Below are positions 1-7,651 of a DNA stretch of 64,000 bases, in pieces. The stretch is from a virus, in the IMG/VR virus record IMGVR_UViG_3300042554_000984, positions 1-64,000 of that record, one strand, 5' to 3'. The notes beneath the pieces were generated by a model. It had not been told where the DNA came from. It ran no database searches and saw only the letters and a list, made by a program, of their open reading frames with translations. Both the position numbers and the translations under genes were made by a program. The stretch's first letter is position 1, and every line of letters begins with the position of its first letter.

Positions 1-413
1 CTCAAGGCTTGACGGCAGTACTTGATCTTGAGATGGTTGGTCAGCCCGTCAAGCCTTGAGGCATGGTCACGAAGCCAGCCGTAGCCATAGCCCTTGCCGG
101 TGAGTCGGAAAGCCTCACGATCAAACCATTCATAGACTTCAAGAATGTCATCCATCTTTCTTGAAAATTCAATCTCTTCGTGAGTGGCATCTGCCTGACG
201 CTGAATCACGATGTCAAGTTCGATGCGAGTCTCGTTGGAGGAGTTTCGTGGAGGATCGGGAATGTGGCAGGGTTCATTGGAATTCAAATGATGCCACAGG
301 GCCGTCGATGAATCCTTGGCCTGCCGCTTGACCTTGCTGACATACTTTGCAATGTCCCCGTCATGGCGAAGGGAGTCAAGGAAAGAGATGTGCGAAAGGT
401 GAGGCAGGCTCAT
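1..413 (-). CDS. hypothetical protein, cut by the left window edge
   Basis: The frame is open from ATG 413 to the window edge, so only the N-terminal ~137 residues are visible (begins MSLPHLSHISFLDSLRHDG). The middle is charged and aromatic-rich, with a DDILEVYEWFDREAF segment. I do not recognise the family. It lies just downstream of a 27-codon ORF behind a strong leftward promoter, so the two are probably co-transcribed. Codon use matches the neighbouring leftward genes, which supports it being real. Confidence 0.65.
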   Translation of the reverse strand, partial: MSLPHLSHISFLDSLRHDGDIAKYVSKVKRQAKDSSTALWHHLNSNEPCHIPDPPRNSSNETRIELDIVIQRQADATHEEIEFSRKMDDILEVYEWFDREAFRLTGKGYGYGWLRDHASRLDGLTNHLKIKYCRQAL

Positions 414-417
414 GGAA

Positions 418-501
418 TTATGTATCGGAAGGCGGTAACTGACTTGCCCCATTACCACTCTTTTTCAAATACTCAGGGAAAGAATTGTTGGAAGCGGTCA
501 T
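418..501 (-). CDS. 27-aa leaderless small ORF
   Basis: ATG 501 opens a 27-residue ORF (MTASNNSFPEYLKKSGNGA...) ending at TAA 418, four bases before the next ATG. The -10 box TATACT (517-512) ends only 10 nt upstream of the ATG and no Shine-Dalgarno lies between. This matches other genes here that appear to be transcribed without a leader. It may be a small protein or a leader peptide for the following gene. Function unknown. Confidence 0.45.
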   Translation of the reverse strand: MTASNNSFPEYLKKSGNGASQLPPSDT

Positions 502-511
502 ATGGGGGGAG

Positions 512-540
512 AGTATAGGTCAAGGAGGGAAAGAAGTCAA
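512..540 (-). promoter_or_regulatory. sigma70-type promoter
   Basis: Read leftward: TTGACT (540-535), 17-nt spacer, TATACT (517-512). It should drive the 27-aa ORF and the edge gene. Confidence 0.7.
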
Positions 541-825
541 AAACCACTCTGAGACATTGCAAATGAGGTTTGGGGGGAAAACGATTTGAAGAAAGTACTC
601 TGCGCCCCCCGTGGGGGAGGGTGGGGGAATATGGGGATGAGTGGAGATGAATGGGGAAGAGGTGGGGAAAGAAAAGGTAAGTGTCCGTCTTAGGGGCCGA
701 AATCCCGAGTCACTTCGGACGAAAATTTCACGAAATCCGTTGGGATTTTCCCAGAATTTATTTTCCGTTGTAACTCGTTGTTGCGGCGTAACTTACGCTC
801 ACACACTCCCCCGAATTCTTGTCAC

Positions 826-1080
826 TCAGATTTCGCCCTGCACTACAGCGCCGATGAAGGCACGAAACTTTTTCTCGTCGGCTCCGTTGGCAGTCACGAA
901 TCGCTGAAACACTTTGCCACTCTCCAAGTCAACCCATCCACAGTTGAAAGTGTACGCAGGATTCCCATAGAAATCCTTGGTGTTGTAATGCTTGAGTATC
1001 TGTAGGAAGACATGCGGAGGAATCTCCACGAATTCCTGAGTCCACAAATCCTGAGCGATGAAGACGGTGCTTTCGTTCAT
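826..1080 (-). CDS. hypothetical 84-aa protein
   Basis: A small soluble protein beginning MNESTVFIAQDLWTQEFVEI, with one Cys and no transmembrane segment or recognised motif. The ATG at 1080 is only 6 nt downstream of a late-promoter box (CATAAATA) and lacks a Shine-Dalgarno, so it should be expressed late from a leaderless mRNA. Family unknown. Confidence 0.65.
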   Translation of the reverse strand: MNESTVFIAQDLWTQEFVEIPPHVFLQILKHYNTKDFYGNPAYTFNCGWVDLESGKVFQRFVTANGADEKKFRAFIGAVVQGEI

Positions 1081-1086
1081 TGGATG

Positions 1087-1094
1087 TATTTATG
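1087..1094 (-). promoter_or_regulatory. T4-type late promoter box (leaderless class)
   Basis: CATAAATA on the minus strand, ending 6 nt before ATG 1080. Confidence 0.55.
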
Positions 1095-1097
1095 ACA

Positions 1098-1119
1098 ACC
1101 CCCCTATGGTGAGGGGGGT
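1098..1119 (-). terminator. G/C hairpin at the end of the leftward operon
   Basis: ACCCCCC (1098-1104) pairs with GGGGGGT (1113-1119) around an 8-nt loop. It lies 29 nt beyond the stop of the 1148-1759 gene. No long U-tract follows, so it may be a weak terminator or an mRNA-stability element. Confidence 0.35.
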
Positions 1120-1147
1120 GGCTGTGAGAGGGGGGGGGTGGTATGCC

Positions 1148-1759
1148 CTAGGGGGTAGGGTTGTTGTAGTTGATGGGGTGGTACTGGGAGCGGTGGCTCC
1201 TGCGTGGCGGTGGGGGTGGGGTGGCCGCAGGCGGGGAGGAGTTGTCGAAGGCGTAGTAGGGGCCACCGAAGTACTTGTTGGCCGACTGGATCGCGATATC
1301 GATGATGTGCGGCCACGCCATCCCCCCGTCATGCAACTTCAACAGTTCATCCTCAAACTCCTCGGCGGTGTCCACGGTGCCCATGGTGTTGGAACCCTTG
1401 CAGCGGTAAGTCCACTCGGCATCGATCAGGCTCTCCCACAGGGAACGGGCGATGGGGGTCGGCAGGCTGTTGCACACACCGTGCTTGTGGGGCAGTCCTG
1501 CTGCCTTGATCTCGGGGAAGGCATCCCACATAGGCGGGTCTTTGCCGTCACAGGTACGGTAGATGACCGTCATCTCGCTGGTGTCTTTCGGAAGCAGGAC
1601 ACGGAGTTTCGTGAAGATGAGGAAGATGTTGGAATTGGTGGGATGCCACATTCGCCAGAAAGCCATGGGGCGAATCTTGTTGTGCAACAGATGGTTGCTC
1701 CACTCTGCCCTAGGCATGGAGGGGTAGGTCAGGAATCTGGCAGTCGCACTCTTGTTCAC
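1148..1759 (-). CDS. hypothetical protein with Pro-rich tail
   Basis: About 203 residues from GTG 1759, which overlaps the upstream stop (GTGA), so the genes look translationally coupled. An ORF extended upstream of this GTG lies inside the neighbouring gene and has unconvincing composition. The core contains IYRTCDGKDPPMWDAF and EWTYRCKGSNTMGTVDTAEE, and the C-terminal ~30 residues are rich in Pro and Arg (PPAATPPPPPRR). Last gene of the 4830-1148 leftward operon. Family not recognised. Confidence 0.65.
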   Translation of the reverse strand: MNKSATARFLTYPSMPRAEWSNHLLHNKIRPMAFWRMWHPTNSNIFLIFTKLRVLLPKDTSEMTVIYRTCDGKDPPMWDAFPEIKAAGLPHKHGVCNSLPTPIARSLWESLIDAEWTYRCKGSNTMGTVDTAEEFEDELLKLHDGGMAWPHIIDIAIQSANKYFGGPYYAFDNSSPPAATPPPPPRRSHRSQYHPINYNNPTP

Positions 1760-1983
1760 TTCTGTCTCTTGGCCAGCAGGCGGTAGTACAGGCTCGGCAG
1801 GGCCATGATGGTGAAGCCGGTGGCGATCAGGGCATTGGATGACCAAAACCCGTAGCCACGGTCACGCAGGAATTGGTAAATTCCAAAGAGCAGGCTCTGC
1901 CCGATGAAGACCACCGATGCGTACAGGGGAAGCACGACCAACATCGTGGTCAGGGTAATCAGAATGGGCTTCTTGGAATTCAC
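1756..1983 (-). CDS. small two-span membrane protein
   Basis: 75 residues from GTG 1983, overlapping the previous stop as GTGA. Two hydrophobic segments are evident, about residues 6-33 (PILITLTTMLVVLPLYASVV) and 52-68, separated by a basic FLRDRGYGFW loop. A small inner-membrane protein fits. A holin or membrane-stress role is possible but nothing specific supports it. Confidence 0.65.
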   Translation of the reverse strand: MNSKKPILITLTTMLVVLPLYASVVFIGQSLLFGIYQFLRDRGYGFWSSNALIATGFTIMALPSLYYRLLAKRQK

Positions 1984-2093
1984 TTGTTCATCTCCTCAAA
2001 GAGAAAGCCACAGACGACAATCCACAGCAGGATGATGACTGAAATCAAAAACAGTCCCAATCCCATGTTGAAGACCACCGAAAGAAATGTCAT
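1980..2093 (-). CDS. 37-aa single-span membrane peptide
   Basis: ATG 2093 overlaps the upstream stop (TGATG) and the stop at 1980 overlaps the next GTG. It encodes MTFLSVVFNMGLGLFLISVI followed by more hydrophobic residues and the tail FEEMNK, which is one transmembrane helix. The tight coupling on both sides supports translation. Function unknown. Confidence 0.6.
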   Translation of the reverse strand: MTFLSVVFNMGLGLFLISVIILLWIVVCGFLFEEMNK

Positions 2094-2470
2094 CACGGCT
2101 TCAACTCCTTCGTGAGAGTGCCAGCGAACGGCGGCAGGTTCTTCACCCACATCAGAATCTCAACCAACTCGTCAGGACTCACATGGCCCTTGACTTGCTG
2201 ATCGTCGGAAAAGAGGATGAAGTCCTCGTTGGGATCGAAGATTGCAACTTCAACATTGGCAGCAGGCTCAAGTTCAAGATGCTCACTCGGTGCAGGGTAC
2301 TTGTCCCTCTCATAAGTATTGCTTCGATGGGGTTCGCTGTACATGCCAACCCCATACACGACCGAAACCTTGTAGCCGTTACGGAAACGCATCACCATCG
2401 ATCCCTTGGGATACTCTCCGGGACCGTGGCGTTGAACCATGAACAACTGCGGGAATTCTTGAATATCCAT
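2093..2470 (-). CDS. hypothetical 125-aa protein
   Basis: Begins MDIQEFPQLFMVQRHGPGEY. Soluble, mixed composition with an acidic segment (ELEPAANVEVAIFDPNEDF) that looks like a beta-rich fold. It sits 2 nt downstream of the VWA/HEXXH gene and is coupled by TGATG to the small membrane ORFs, so it may assist the VWA protein. No family recognised. Confidence 0.65.
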   Translation of the reverse strand: MDIQEFPQLFMVQRHGPGEYPKGSMVMRFRNGYKVSVVYGVGMYSEPHRSNTYERDKYPAPSEHLELEPAANVEVAIFDPNEDFILFSDDQQVKGHVSPDELVEILMWVKNLPPFAGTLTKELKP

Positions 2471-2472
2471 GT

Positions 2473-4830
2473 TCAGTCTCGCTTGCTCACTCGGGCGGCG
2501 ATACGAGCCATCAGCGGACGGCTCGACTTGTTCTTGGAAATCTCGTCGGAGAGGGCACGGGCCAACTTGGCCTTCGTCGCCGTGGTGCCGTCGATGGCAT
2601 CAAGGTAGTCCTCCTCGTCGGCCTCAAGGTCGGTCAGGCCGAACCACTCGGAGTAGCCCATCCACTCCTCGCCCGAAACCCAACCCTCGTCGCGGAGGAA
2701 CTTCTTCTTGGCCGCGATGTAGGCCTCGCCGTTGACAACGGCCTTGGCATACTCCTTGGTCTTCTTGCTCATTCGGGCCACGCAAGTCTGCATGTAGGAG
2801 TTGAGGGCACGGGTTCCGTCGATGCGGAAGCCGATCACATTGCAGTCAGCCTCAACCCGAAGGTAGCGAAGGTAGGCATCCTCGGCACCCGTGTAGGCTT
2901 CCACCGCCCGCTTGCCCTGAATGTTGACTTCAGCGAAGTCGCGGCTGTAGCCCGTGGGCGAGTTATCGTCGGTCCACACATTCACCCAACGGTCAGCCAC
3001 ATAGCGGTAGCCCGTCCGATCCGTAGCCTCGCCATCGGTGAGGATGACGGTGTTCACGATCTGGACACCGGTCTTTGCACGGAACATCGGGACCACGGTA
3101 GCCATCGAAGCGATGGCCGCATTCAGCGGAGTGCCGTTGAGGTAGTACTTGGAGGCAAGGTGATCGCCCTTGGCATTCTTGCCAAACATCTCGTCGTGAC
3201 GGTAGGACCGGCTGTGCTTGGCCCAAGCGAGGAGTCCCGCGAGGGCAGTACGAATCTGCACGGGCTTGGCCGAAGCCGACAAGATGTTCAGCAGGCGGAA
3301 GTCGGAGAAGATGAGTTCGCCGTCATTGCGAGTCCAAACCTTTTCCTTAACGATGCCGTGAGCATCGGAGAAAGCGTAGACTTCGCAGGGGATGTTCGCC
3401 GCAGCGCAGAACTGCACCAAGCAGCCCAACTGCATGATCGTGGGCTCAAGGATGCGATTCATGCTGCCCGACCAGTCAAGCAGGAACACAAGTCCGTGAT
3501 TCTTGCCTTCCTTCTTGACTTCGTAGGAACCGAAGATTTCCTCCGAAATCCGATAGGCCCACAGGCGGCTGGGGTCGATGGCACCCGTATCGGCGGTGCG
3601 AGTGCGGTTAGCCTCGTCAGCGGCCTTGCGGCGCATGAATTCCTGAACAAGCGCCGTGATCGAACGGCGATTCTTGGCCATGAACTGCTGATAGAGGGCG
3701 AAGCCGTCACCCTTCTCGGCCATCAGCCGAAGATCATCGATAACCTCGCTGAAGGGCAGGATGCCCTTGGCGGCATCGAAGGTCGGCATTCTGACCGTGG
3801 AAGTCCCATAGTTGGAATGCTCGTCGCGGTTCTGCTTGGCAAGTTCCTCGAAAGCCGAATCCGTCACCGACTCACGGGGAGTCCGATTCTTGGATTCCTT
3901 CGTTGACTTGCCCTGAGCCTCGCCCTCGCTCTCATCGTCCGAATCCGACTCCGACTCCTCGCCCTCGTCGCTGGCGTTATCGGACTCCTCGCCCTCCTCG
4001 CCACCTTCGGTGCTTTCGTCGGCGTTTTCGTTCTCGCCCTCGTCGGCGGTATCGCCCCGCTCCTCGCCCTCTTCGGACTCGTCAGAACCCGACGAATCGC
4101 CCTGCTCCTCGTCGGACTCCTGCTTTTGGTTGTCCTGCGGACTGCCGCTGCCCTCGCCTTCCTCACCGTCCTGCGGCTCGGACATGTCGCCGTCCTCGCC
4201 CTGCGACTCTTCCTGCGAGGAGTAGTCGAAGAGTTCCTTGGCAAGGGCAACAACCTCGTCCCAAGACTTGGTAGTCGCGACCCGCTTGACAAGGGGAAGT
4301 TCAGCGGCAGAGAACGGGACATTGACCGCGAAACCAACCTTATAGTGAATGTTGATTCGGTCAATCAGCGGGAGTTCCGAAAGATCCTTGTCAAGGGCAA
4401 GCAACTTCGGGTTCGTGATCGTCAGACTACGGTACGCCTTGGCGAAGGTCGAACGCAGGCCGGGATAGGTATCCTTCATGCTGCGTTCGATTCGGGCATC
4501 CTCAACGATGTTCACATAGCCCTTGAAGGAGTTGAAGCCTTCCTTGCCGACGAGTTCGGTGAGTTCCTTCACCCATGCGTCACCCTTGGGGCTGTGCATG
4601 GCGTGGCCGACTTCGTGAGCGACGAGCATGTCGTACAGGTCGCCGTCCATCGCCTTCCAAACAGGAAGGGTCAGAAGACGGGTCTTGGTGTCAAACGATG
4701 CGGTCGCGGCCCGATGCGAGTGCTGCACCCGAATGTTTTCGGTCGCAAGCAGACGGGCCAGAAGCGAAAGAGCCTCAACCTGACGGCGGTTCAGGTTTGG
4801 CTTCGGGGTGTTGGCTAGGGTAGGGGTCAC
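2473..4830 (-). CDS. HEXXH + VWA-domain protein (CobT-like)
   Basis: 785 residues from GTG 4830. The N-terminal region carries HEVGH (residues 72-76), a zinc-peptidase-type helix also seen in VWA proteins of this class. A highly acidic Glu/Ser/Asp tract (about 205-310) follows. The VWA domain has a MIDAS motif DWSGS (about 452) and LTDGEA (about 600). This architecture resembles CobT and the VWA partners of MoxR AAA ATPases, and a CobS/MoxR-like ATPase lies immediately divergent at 5115. By analogy the pair would remodel a protein complex or insert a metal. Cobalamin synthesis itself is unlikely, as no other pathway gene is present. The -10 box ends 6 nt before the GTG, so the mRNA should be leaderless. 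Confidence 0.85.
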   Translation of the reverse strand: MTPTLANTPKPNLNRRQVEALSLLARLLATENIRVQHSHRAATASFDTKTRLLTLPVWKAMDGDLYDMLVAHEVGHAMHSPKGDAWVKELTELVGKEGFNSFKGYVNIVEDARIERSMKDTYPGLRSTFAKAYRSLTITNPKLLALDKDLSELPLIDRINIHYKVGFAVNVPFSAAELPLVKRVATTKSWDEVVALAKELFDYSSQEESQGEDGDMSEPQDGEEGEGSGSPQDNQKQESDEEQGDSSGSDESEEGEERGDTADEGENENADESTEGGEEGEESDNASDEGEESESDSDDESEGEAQGKSTKESKNRTPRESVTDSAFEELAKQNRDEHSNYGTSTVRMPTFDAAKGILPFSEVIDDLRLMAEKGDGFALYQQFMAKNRRSITALVQEFMRRKAADEANRTRTADTGAIDPSRLWAYRISEEIFGSYEVKKEGKNHGLVFLLDWSGSMNRILEPTIMQLGCLVQFCAAANIPCEVYAFSDAHGIVKEKVWTRNDGELIFSDFRLLNILSASAKPVQIRTALAGLLAWAKHSRSYRHDEMFGKNAKGDHLASKYYLNGTPLNAAIASMATVVPMFRAKTGVQIVNTVILTDGEATDRTGYRYVADRWVNVWTDDNSPTGYSRDFAEVNIQGKRAVEAYTGAEDAYLRYLRVEADCNVIGFRIDGTRALNSYMQTCVARMSKKTKEYAKAVVNGEAYIAAKKKFLRDEGWVSGEEWMGYSEWFGLTDLEADEEDYLDAIDGTTATKAKLARALSDEISKNKSSRPLMARIAARVSKRD

Positions 4831-4836
4831 GACCCA

Positions 4837-4865
4837 ATTGTAACAGATTCGCCCCCGCTCCGCAA
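4837..4865 (-). promoter_or_regulatory. sigma70-type promoter, leaderless start
   Basis: Leftward TTGCGG (4865-4860), 17-nt spacer, TACAAT (4842-4837). The -10 ends 6 nt from GTG 4830, leaving no room for a Shine-Dalgarno. Confidence 0.65.
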
Positions 4866-4936
4866 GAGCCTACCCCCGTAGAAGGTTATAGGACGAAAAA
4901 CAAATAATAGACGATATTGTATTCTGTAATTACCGC

Positions 4937-5014
4937 TATCGGACGCTGATAAGTTATCGGACTCTGTGCCGCCCCCCTCTACTATAGAGAGAGTTGACCG
5001 AAAGTTATCGGACT
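4937..5014. repeat. TATCGGAC repeats in the divergent control region
   Basis: TATCGGAC occurs at 4937-4944 and again inside two identical 13-mers AAGTTATCGGACT at 4951-4963 and 5002-5014. All three are direct repeats between the VWA gene and its AAA partner, so they are candidate operators. The rest of 4866-5057 shows no gene. Confidence 0.5.
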
Positions 5015-5057
5015 TTAAGAAAAAAGATTATTGGCTAGCAAAACGCACCCATGGGGA

Positions 5058-5086
5058 TTGACTTTTGAGAATGCTTCGTTTACACT
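5058..5086 (+). promoter_or_regulatory. sigma70-type promoter for the AAA ATPase gene
   Basis: TTGACT (5058-5063), exact 17-nt spacer, TACACT (5081-5086). Its position rules out the longer in-frame start at 5031 and favours ATG 5115, which has AAAGGAG about 10 nt upstream. Confidence 0.75.
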
Positions 5087-5114
5087 TTGGTCAGCCAAAG
5101 GAGCAATCGACCCC

Positions 5115-6383
5115 ATGAAGCGTTCTGAAGCCAAGTCCAAGTTCCTCACCGCCGCCTACGCCATTACGGGCGGCTCCCGTGAGATTACCCGCCCACAAGT
5201 AGTTCAGGCCGCCGATGACGCAGGGCTTCCGATCCCTGCGTGGTTCGTCAACGACCGCGAGTATCGGGTCGCTTGGGGACGCTACCGCCTGCCGCTACAG
5301 GATGGCGTGGTCGCTCCTCGCAAGGCGACTGCCCCGTCCGTGACCGTCCGTCCCGCCCCCGTGGCGACTCCCGTTCAGGTGGCCCCGCCGCCGATGGTTG
5401 AGTCCGCTCCCGTGGCTCAGACTTCCCTTGACCTTGCCATCCTGAGTGGCGAGGCCGTTGTTCCGACCGTGGATCCCAACTATGTGGCTTGGGGCAACCA
5501 CGACACGATTTACGAAATCGTCAAGAGCGGACGGTTCTTCCCCGTCTATGTGTGGGGTCTGTCCGGTAACGGCAAGACCTTCACTACCGAACAGGTCTGC
5601 GCCATGCTTGGCCGCGAGTACTATCGGGTGAACATCACCCCCGAGACTTGCGAAGACGATTTGCTTGGCGGGTTCCGACTCGTCAGCGGCGAAACCAAGT
5701 TCGTGTACGGGCCGGTGTCCCTCGCGATGGAGCGGGGCGGCGTTCTCCTGCTTGACGAGGTTGACCTTGGGTCGGATAAGATCATGGCGCTTCAGCCCGT
5801 CCTTGAGGGCAAGCCCGTGTATCTGAAGAAAATCAACAAGTGGGTCCGTCCCGCCCCCGGCTTCACGGTCGTGATGACCGGTAACACCAAGGGTCTTGGC
5901 GACGAGACTGGCAAGTTCGCGGGAACTCGCATCCTGAACACGGCCTTCCTTGAGCGAGTGAACATCATGCTCAAGCAGGAATACCCCCGTCCCACGGTTG
6001 AGAAGAAGATTCTCACGAAGATGATGGAATCTTCGGGTTGCGTGGACGAGAAGTTCGCTGATGCGCTGGTCCGTTGGGCCGAGGCCATCCGCAAGACCTA
6101 CGACGAAGGCGTGAGCGAGGAAGTCATCACGACCCGCCGCCTCGTCCAGATCGTCAGCGGGTACTGCATCTTCAAGGATCGCCTGACCGCCGTTCGTCAC
6201 GGCGTGGGCCGGTTCGATGATGTCACGGCTGAAGCCTTCCTCAATCTCTACCAGAAGATTGACGCTGAGGCTACCGCCGCCGATCCCGATGCGTCCAAGG
6301 CGGGTGCAGCCCCTGATGAACACCTTCAGGCTCACGCTGCCGCCGCTGCGGCCACGGCTTCCACGACCAAGGCTCCCTTCTGA
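5115..6383 (+). CDS. MoxR/CobS-like AAA+ ATPase
   Basis: 422 residues. The N-terminal ~60 residues form a small domain (ITRPQVVQAADDAGLPIPAW, then WGRYRLP). A Pro/Ala/Val linker follows, then an AAA+ core with Walker A GLSGNGKT (about 147) and Walker B GGVLLLDEVDLG (about 209). A sensor-1-like VVMTGNTKGLG and lid sequences follow. The C-terminal tail is Ala-rich. CobS-type ATPases occur in T4-like cyanophages, and MoxR/CobS enzymes work with VWA partners such as the divergent 785-aa protein. A complex of the two is inferred. The N-terminal domain resembles the 97-aa protein at 6768. Confidence 0.88.
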   Translation: MKRSEAKSKFLTAAYAITGGSREITRPQVVQAADDAGLPIPAWFVNDREYRVAWGRYRLPLQDGVVAPRKATAPSVTVRPAPVATPVQVAPPPMVESAPVAQTSLDLAILSGEAVVPTVDPNYVAWGNHDTIYEIVKSGRFFPVYVWGLSGNGKTFTTEQVCAMLGREYYRVNITPETCEDDLLGGFRLVSGETKFVYGPVSLAMERGGVLLLDEVDLGSDKIMALQPVLEGKPVYLKKINKWVRPAPGFTVVMTGNTKGLGDETGKFAGTRILNTAFLERVNIMLKQEYPRPTVEKKILTKMMESSGCVDEKFADALVRWAEAIRKTYDEGVSEEVITTRRLVQIVSGYCIFKDRLTAVRHGVGRFDDVTAEAFLNLYQKIDAEATAADPDASKAGAAPDEHLQAHAAAAAATASTTKAPF

Positions 6384-6403
6384 GAAATTAAGAAAGGCAA
6401 GCC

Positions 6404-6685
6404 ATGGAACTACCTGACGAGCGTACATTCTCCGTAACTGACTACTACCAAGGAACAGTCAACCTTTGGATGCATTCTGATTGGCAGGATAATCCAAAGA
6501 GTTTCCACAACCTCCGTTCCTTGATAGAGTACTTCGTGCTGGCCCTTGAGAACAATCCCTTCCTCTGGCTTATGGATGAGGAAGAGGAGTTGGTCCGTGC
6601 CATCGCTGAGGATGTCAAACTTTCCAAGTTCTACCCTGAACGATTTCATCCCATTGAGGAATGGGGAAACCCGCCTCAAAAATAA
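6404..6685 (+). CDS. hypothetical 93-aa acidic protein
   Basis: Begins MELPDERTFSVTDYYQGTVN, rich in aromatic and acidic residues (FLWLMDEEEELVRAIAEDVK). It starts 21 nt after the AAA gene with AAGAAAGG upstream, so it is probably co-transcribed. No family recognised. Confidence 0.65.
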   Translation: MELPDERTFSVTDYYQGTVNLWMHSDWQDNPKSFHNLRSLIEYFVLALENNPFLWLMDEEEELVRAIAEDVKLSKFYPERFHPIEEWGNPPQK

Positions 6686-6709
6686 AACTTCCCTTTGACG
6701 AAATACCTC

Positions 6710-6737
6710 TTGACAAACGGTTTGTCAGGGGTACAAT
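6710..6737 (+). promoter_or_regulatory. sigma70-type promoter
   Basis: TTGACA (6710-6715), 16-nt spacer, TACAAT (6732-6737). The ~30-nt leader contains CGGAGAA before ATG 6768. Confidence 0.75.
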
Positions 6738-6767
6738 CTACGCAACATCTCTTCGGAGAACTTCACC

Positions 6768-7061
6768 ATGACGATGAACACCATCAACCTGAACAAGCGC
6801 CAGATCAACTTCCTCGCCGCCTTTGAGGCCGCTAACGGCCAGCCGGACACGGTGACGAGGCAGGAACTGCTCAACTTCAAGAATTCACTTGGCCCGAATC
6901 AGACTGGCCCCCTTGGCTATGTGATTCGTTGGCCTGCATGGCTTACCAACAGCGGCACCTTTACCACTTCCCGAGCGGTCTATACCCTCCCGTGGGGGAA
7001 GTACAACGAATGGAAGGCAGCAAACGCCGCCTCCGTCACTCCCGCCGCCGCTGTTGCGTGA
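6768..7061 (+). CDS. 97-aa protein sharing the AAA ATPase N-terminal domain
   Basis: The body (FLAAFEAANGQPDTVTRQEL ... WPAWLT ... YTLPWGKY) follows the same pattern as residues 10-60 of the AAA ATPase at 5115 (FLTAAYAIT...ITRPQVV...PAWF...YRLP). It is therefore a stand-alone copy of that module, perhaps a winged-helix-like binding domain. It has its own strong promoter and a Shine-Dalgarno. A simple inference is that it competes with or regulates the ATPase. The C-terminus is an Ala-rich tail like that of the ATPase. Confidence 0.65.
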   Translation: MTMNTINLNKRQINFLAAFEAANGQPDTVTRQELLNFKNSLGPNQTGPLGYVIRWPAWLTNSGTFTTSRAVYTLPWGKYNEWKAANAASVTPAAAVA

Positions 7062-7075
7062 TGAGGGTCGCTTCA

Positions 7076-7172
7076 GATCAGAGCGTAGGGGTCATGCTCT
7101 GATCAATCGTCGTGTGGAGAGGGAAACCTCTCCTCACGATTTCCCAACCTAGCCAACCGTCAGGGCTGACGG
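7076..7172 (+). other. three tandem RNA hairpins
   Basis: Hairpin 1: GATCAGAGC/GCTCTGATC (7076-7084, 7096-7104). Hairpin 2: TCGTG-T-GGAGAGG, GAAA loop, CCTCTCC-T-CACGA (7110-7139), followed by TTT. Hairpin 3: CCGTCA/TGACGG (7157-7172). They fill the gap before ATG 7202 and could be terminator, processing or leader-control elements. Confidence 0.55.
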
Positions 7173-7201
7173 ATATTGGCGCAACTCTTTTAGGAGATAC
7201 T

Positions 7202-7507
7202 ATGCCCACGATGACCGTGAATGGACCGAATGTCAAGATCCGCAACCGCAGCCGCATCGCTGTTCAGAACCTCATGGAGGGCGATGAGTTCCTTCTGCGT
7301 GGTGAGCCGAGCCTGGTGGTCGATTCGATCACCCGCAACGAGGACAAGGGCACCGTCAAGGTGACCTTCGACACCGGCGAGTCTCGTCGGTTCGCTTGGA
7401 ACTCCAAGGTTTCGATCAAGGAGACTGCCGAGCGTAACTCGTTCCGTCGCAACTCGCTGCGTCGGTACGGCTACCCCAACTACATGGATTACATCTACGG
7501 CGGCTAA
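7202..7507 (+). CDS. hypothetical 101-aa basic protein
   Basis: ATG 7202 follows TAGGAGA at good spacing; starts further upstream would run through the hairpins. The protein begins MPTMTVNGPNVKIRNRSRIA, has a beta-rich centre (GDEFLLRGEPSLVVDSITRN) and ends in an Arg/Tyr-rich tail (NSLRRYGYPNYMDYIYGG). A small nucleic-acid-binding beta-barrel is possible but unproven. Structured RNA on both sides suggests control at the RNA level. Confidence 0.6.
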   Translation: MPTMTVNGPNVKIRNRSRIAVQNLMEGDEFLLRGEPSLVVDSITRNEDKGTVKVTFDTGESRRFAWNSKVSIKETAERNSFRRNSLRRYGYPNYMDYIYGG

Positions 7508-7523
7508 TCGCCCGTAGTCCATG

Positions 7524-7580
7524 CGGCGGGGCAGGAGCCAATAGATGATGGCTTTCCTGTGACGGCTCCTGCCCCCGCCG
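7524..7580 (+). other. long G/C-rich hairpin downstream of the 101-aa gene
   Basis: A ~16-bp stem (CGGCGGGGCAGGAGCC with GGCTCCTGCCCCCGCCG, one bulge) encloses a ~24-nt loop. No U-tract follows, so it is more likely a processing or stability structure, or part of a small RNA that ends at the 7626 terminator. Confidence 0.55.
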
Positions 7581-7625
7581 TTGGGTGACATTCAAATTTC
7601 CCTGAAGCCCTAGTCTTCTGGGTTT

Positions 7626-7651
7626 GCCCCGCCGAAAGGCGGGGCTTTCTT
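7626..7651 (+). terminator. intrinsic terminator
   Basis: GCCCCGCC, GAAA loop, GGCGGGGC (7626-7645), then TTTCTT. Confidence 0.8.

Noticed and set aside
3160-3906. Long plus-strand frame opposite the VWA gene
   Set aside because: Low-complexity antisense shadow of a GC-rich gene with clear domains; no promoter or Shine-Dalgarno.
5031-5114. Longer start of the AAA ATPase at TTG 5031
   Set aside because: A strong promoter lies inside that extension, and ATG 5115 has an AAAGGAG site.
2473-6383. Cobalamin biosynthesis genes proper
   Set aside because: Only the CobS/CobT-like pair is present; general MoxR-VWA function is likelier.
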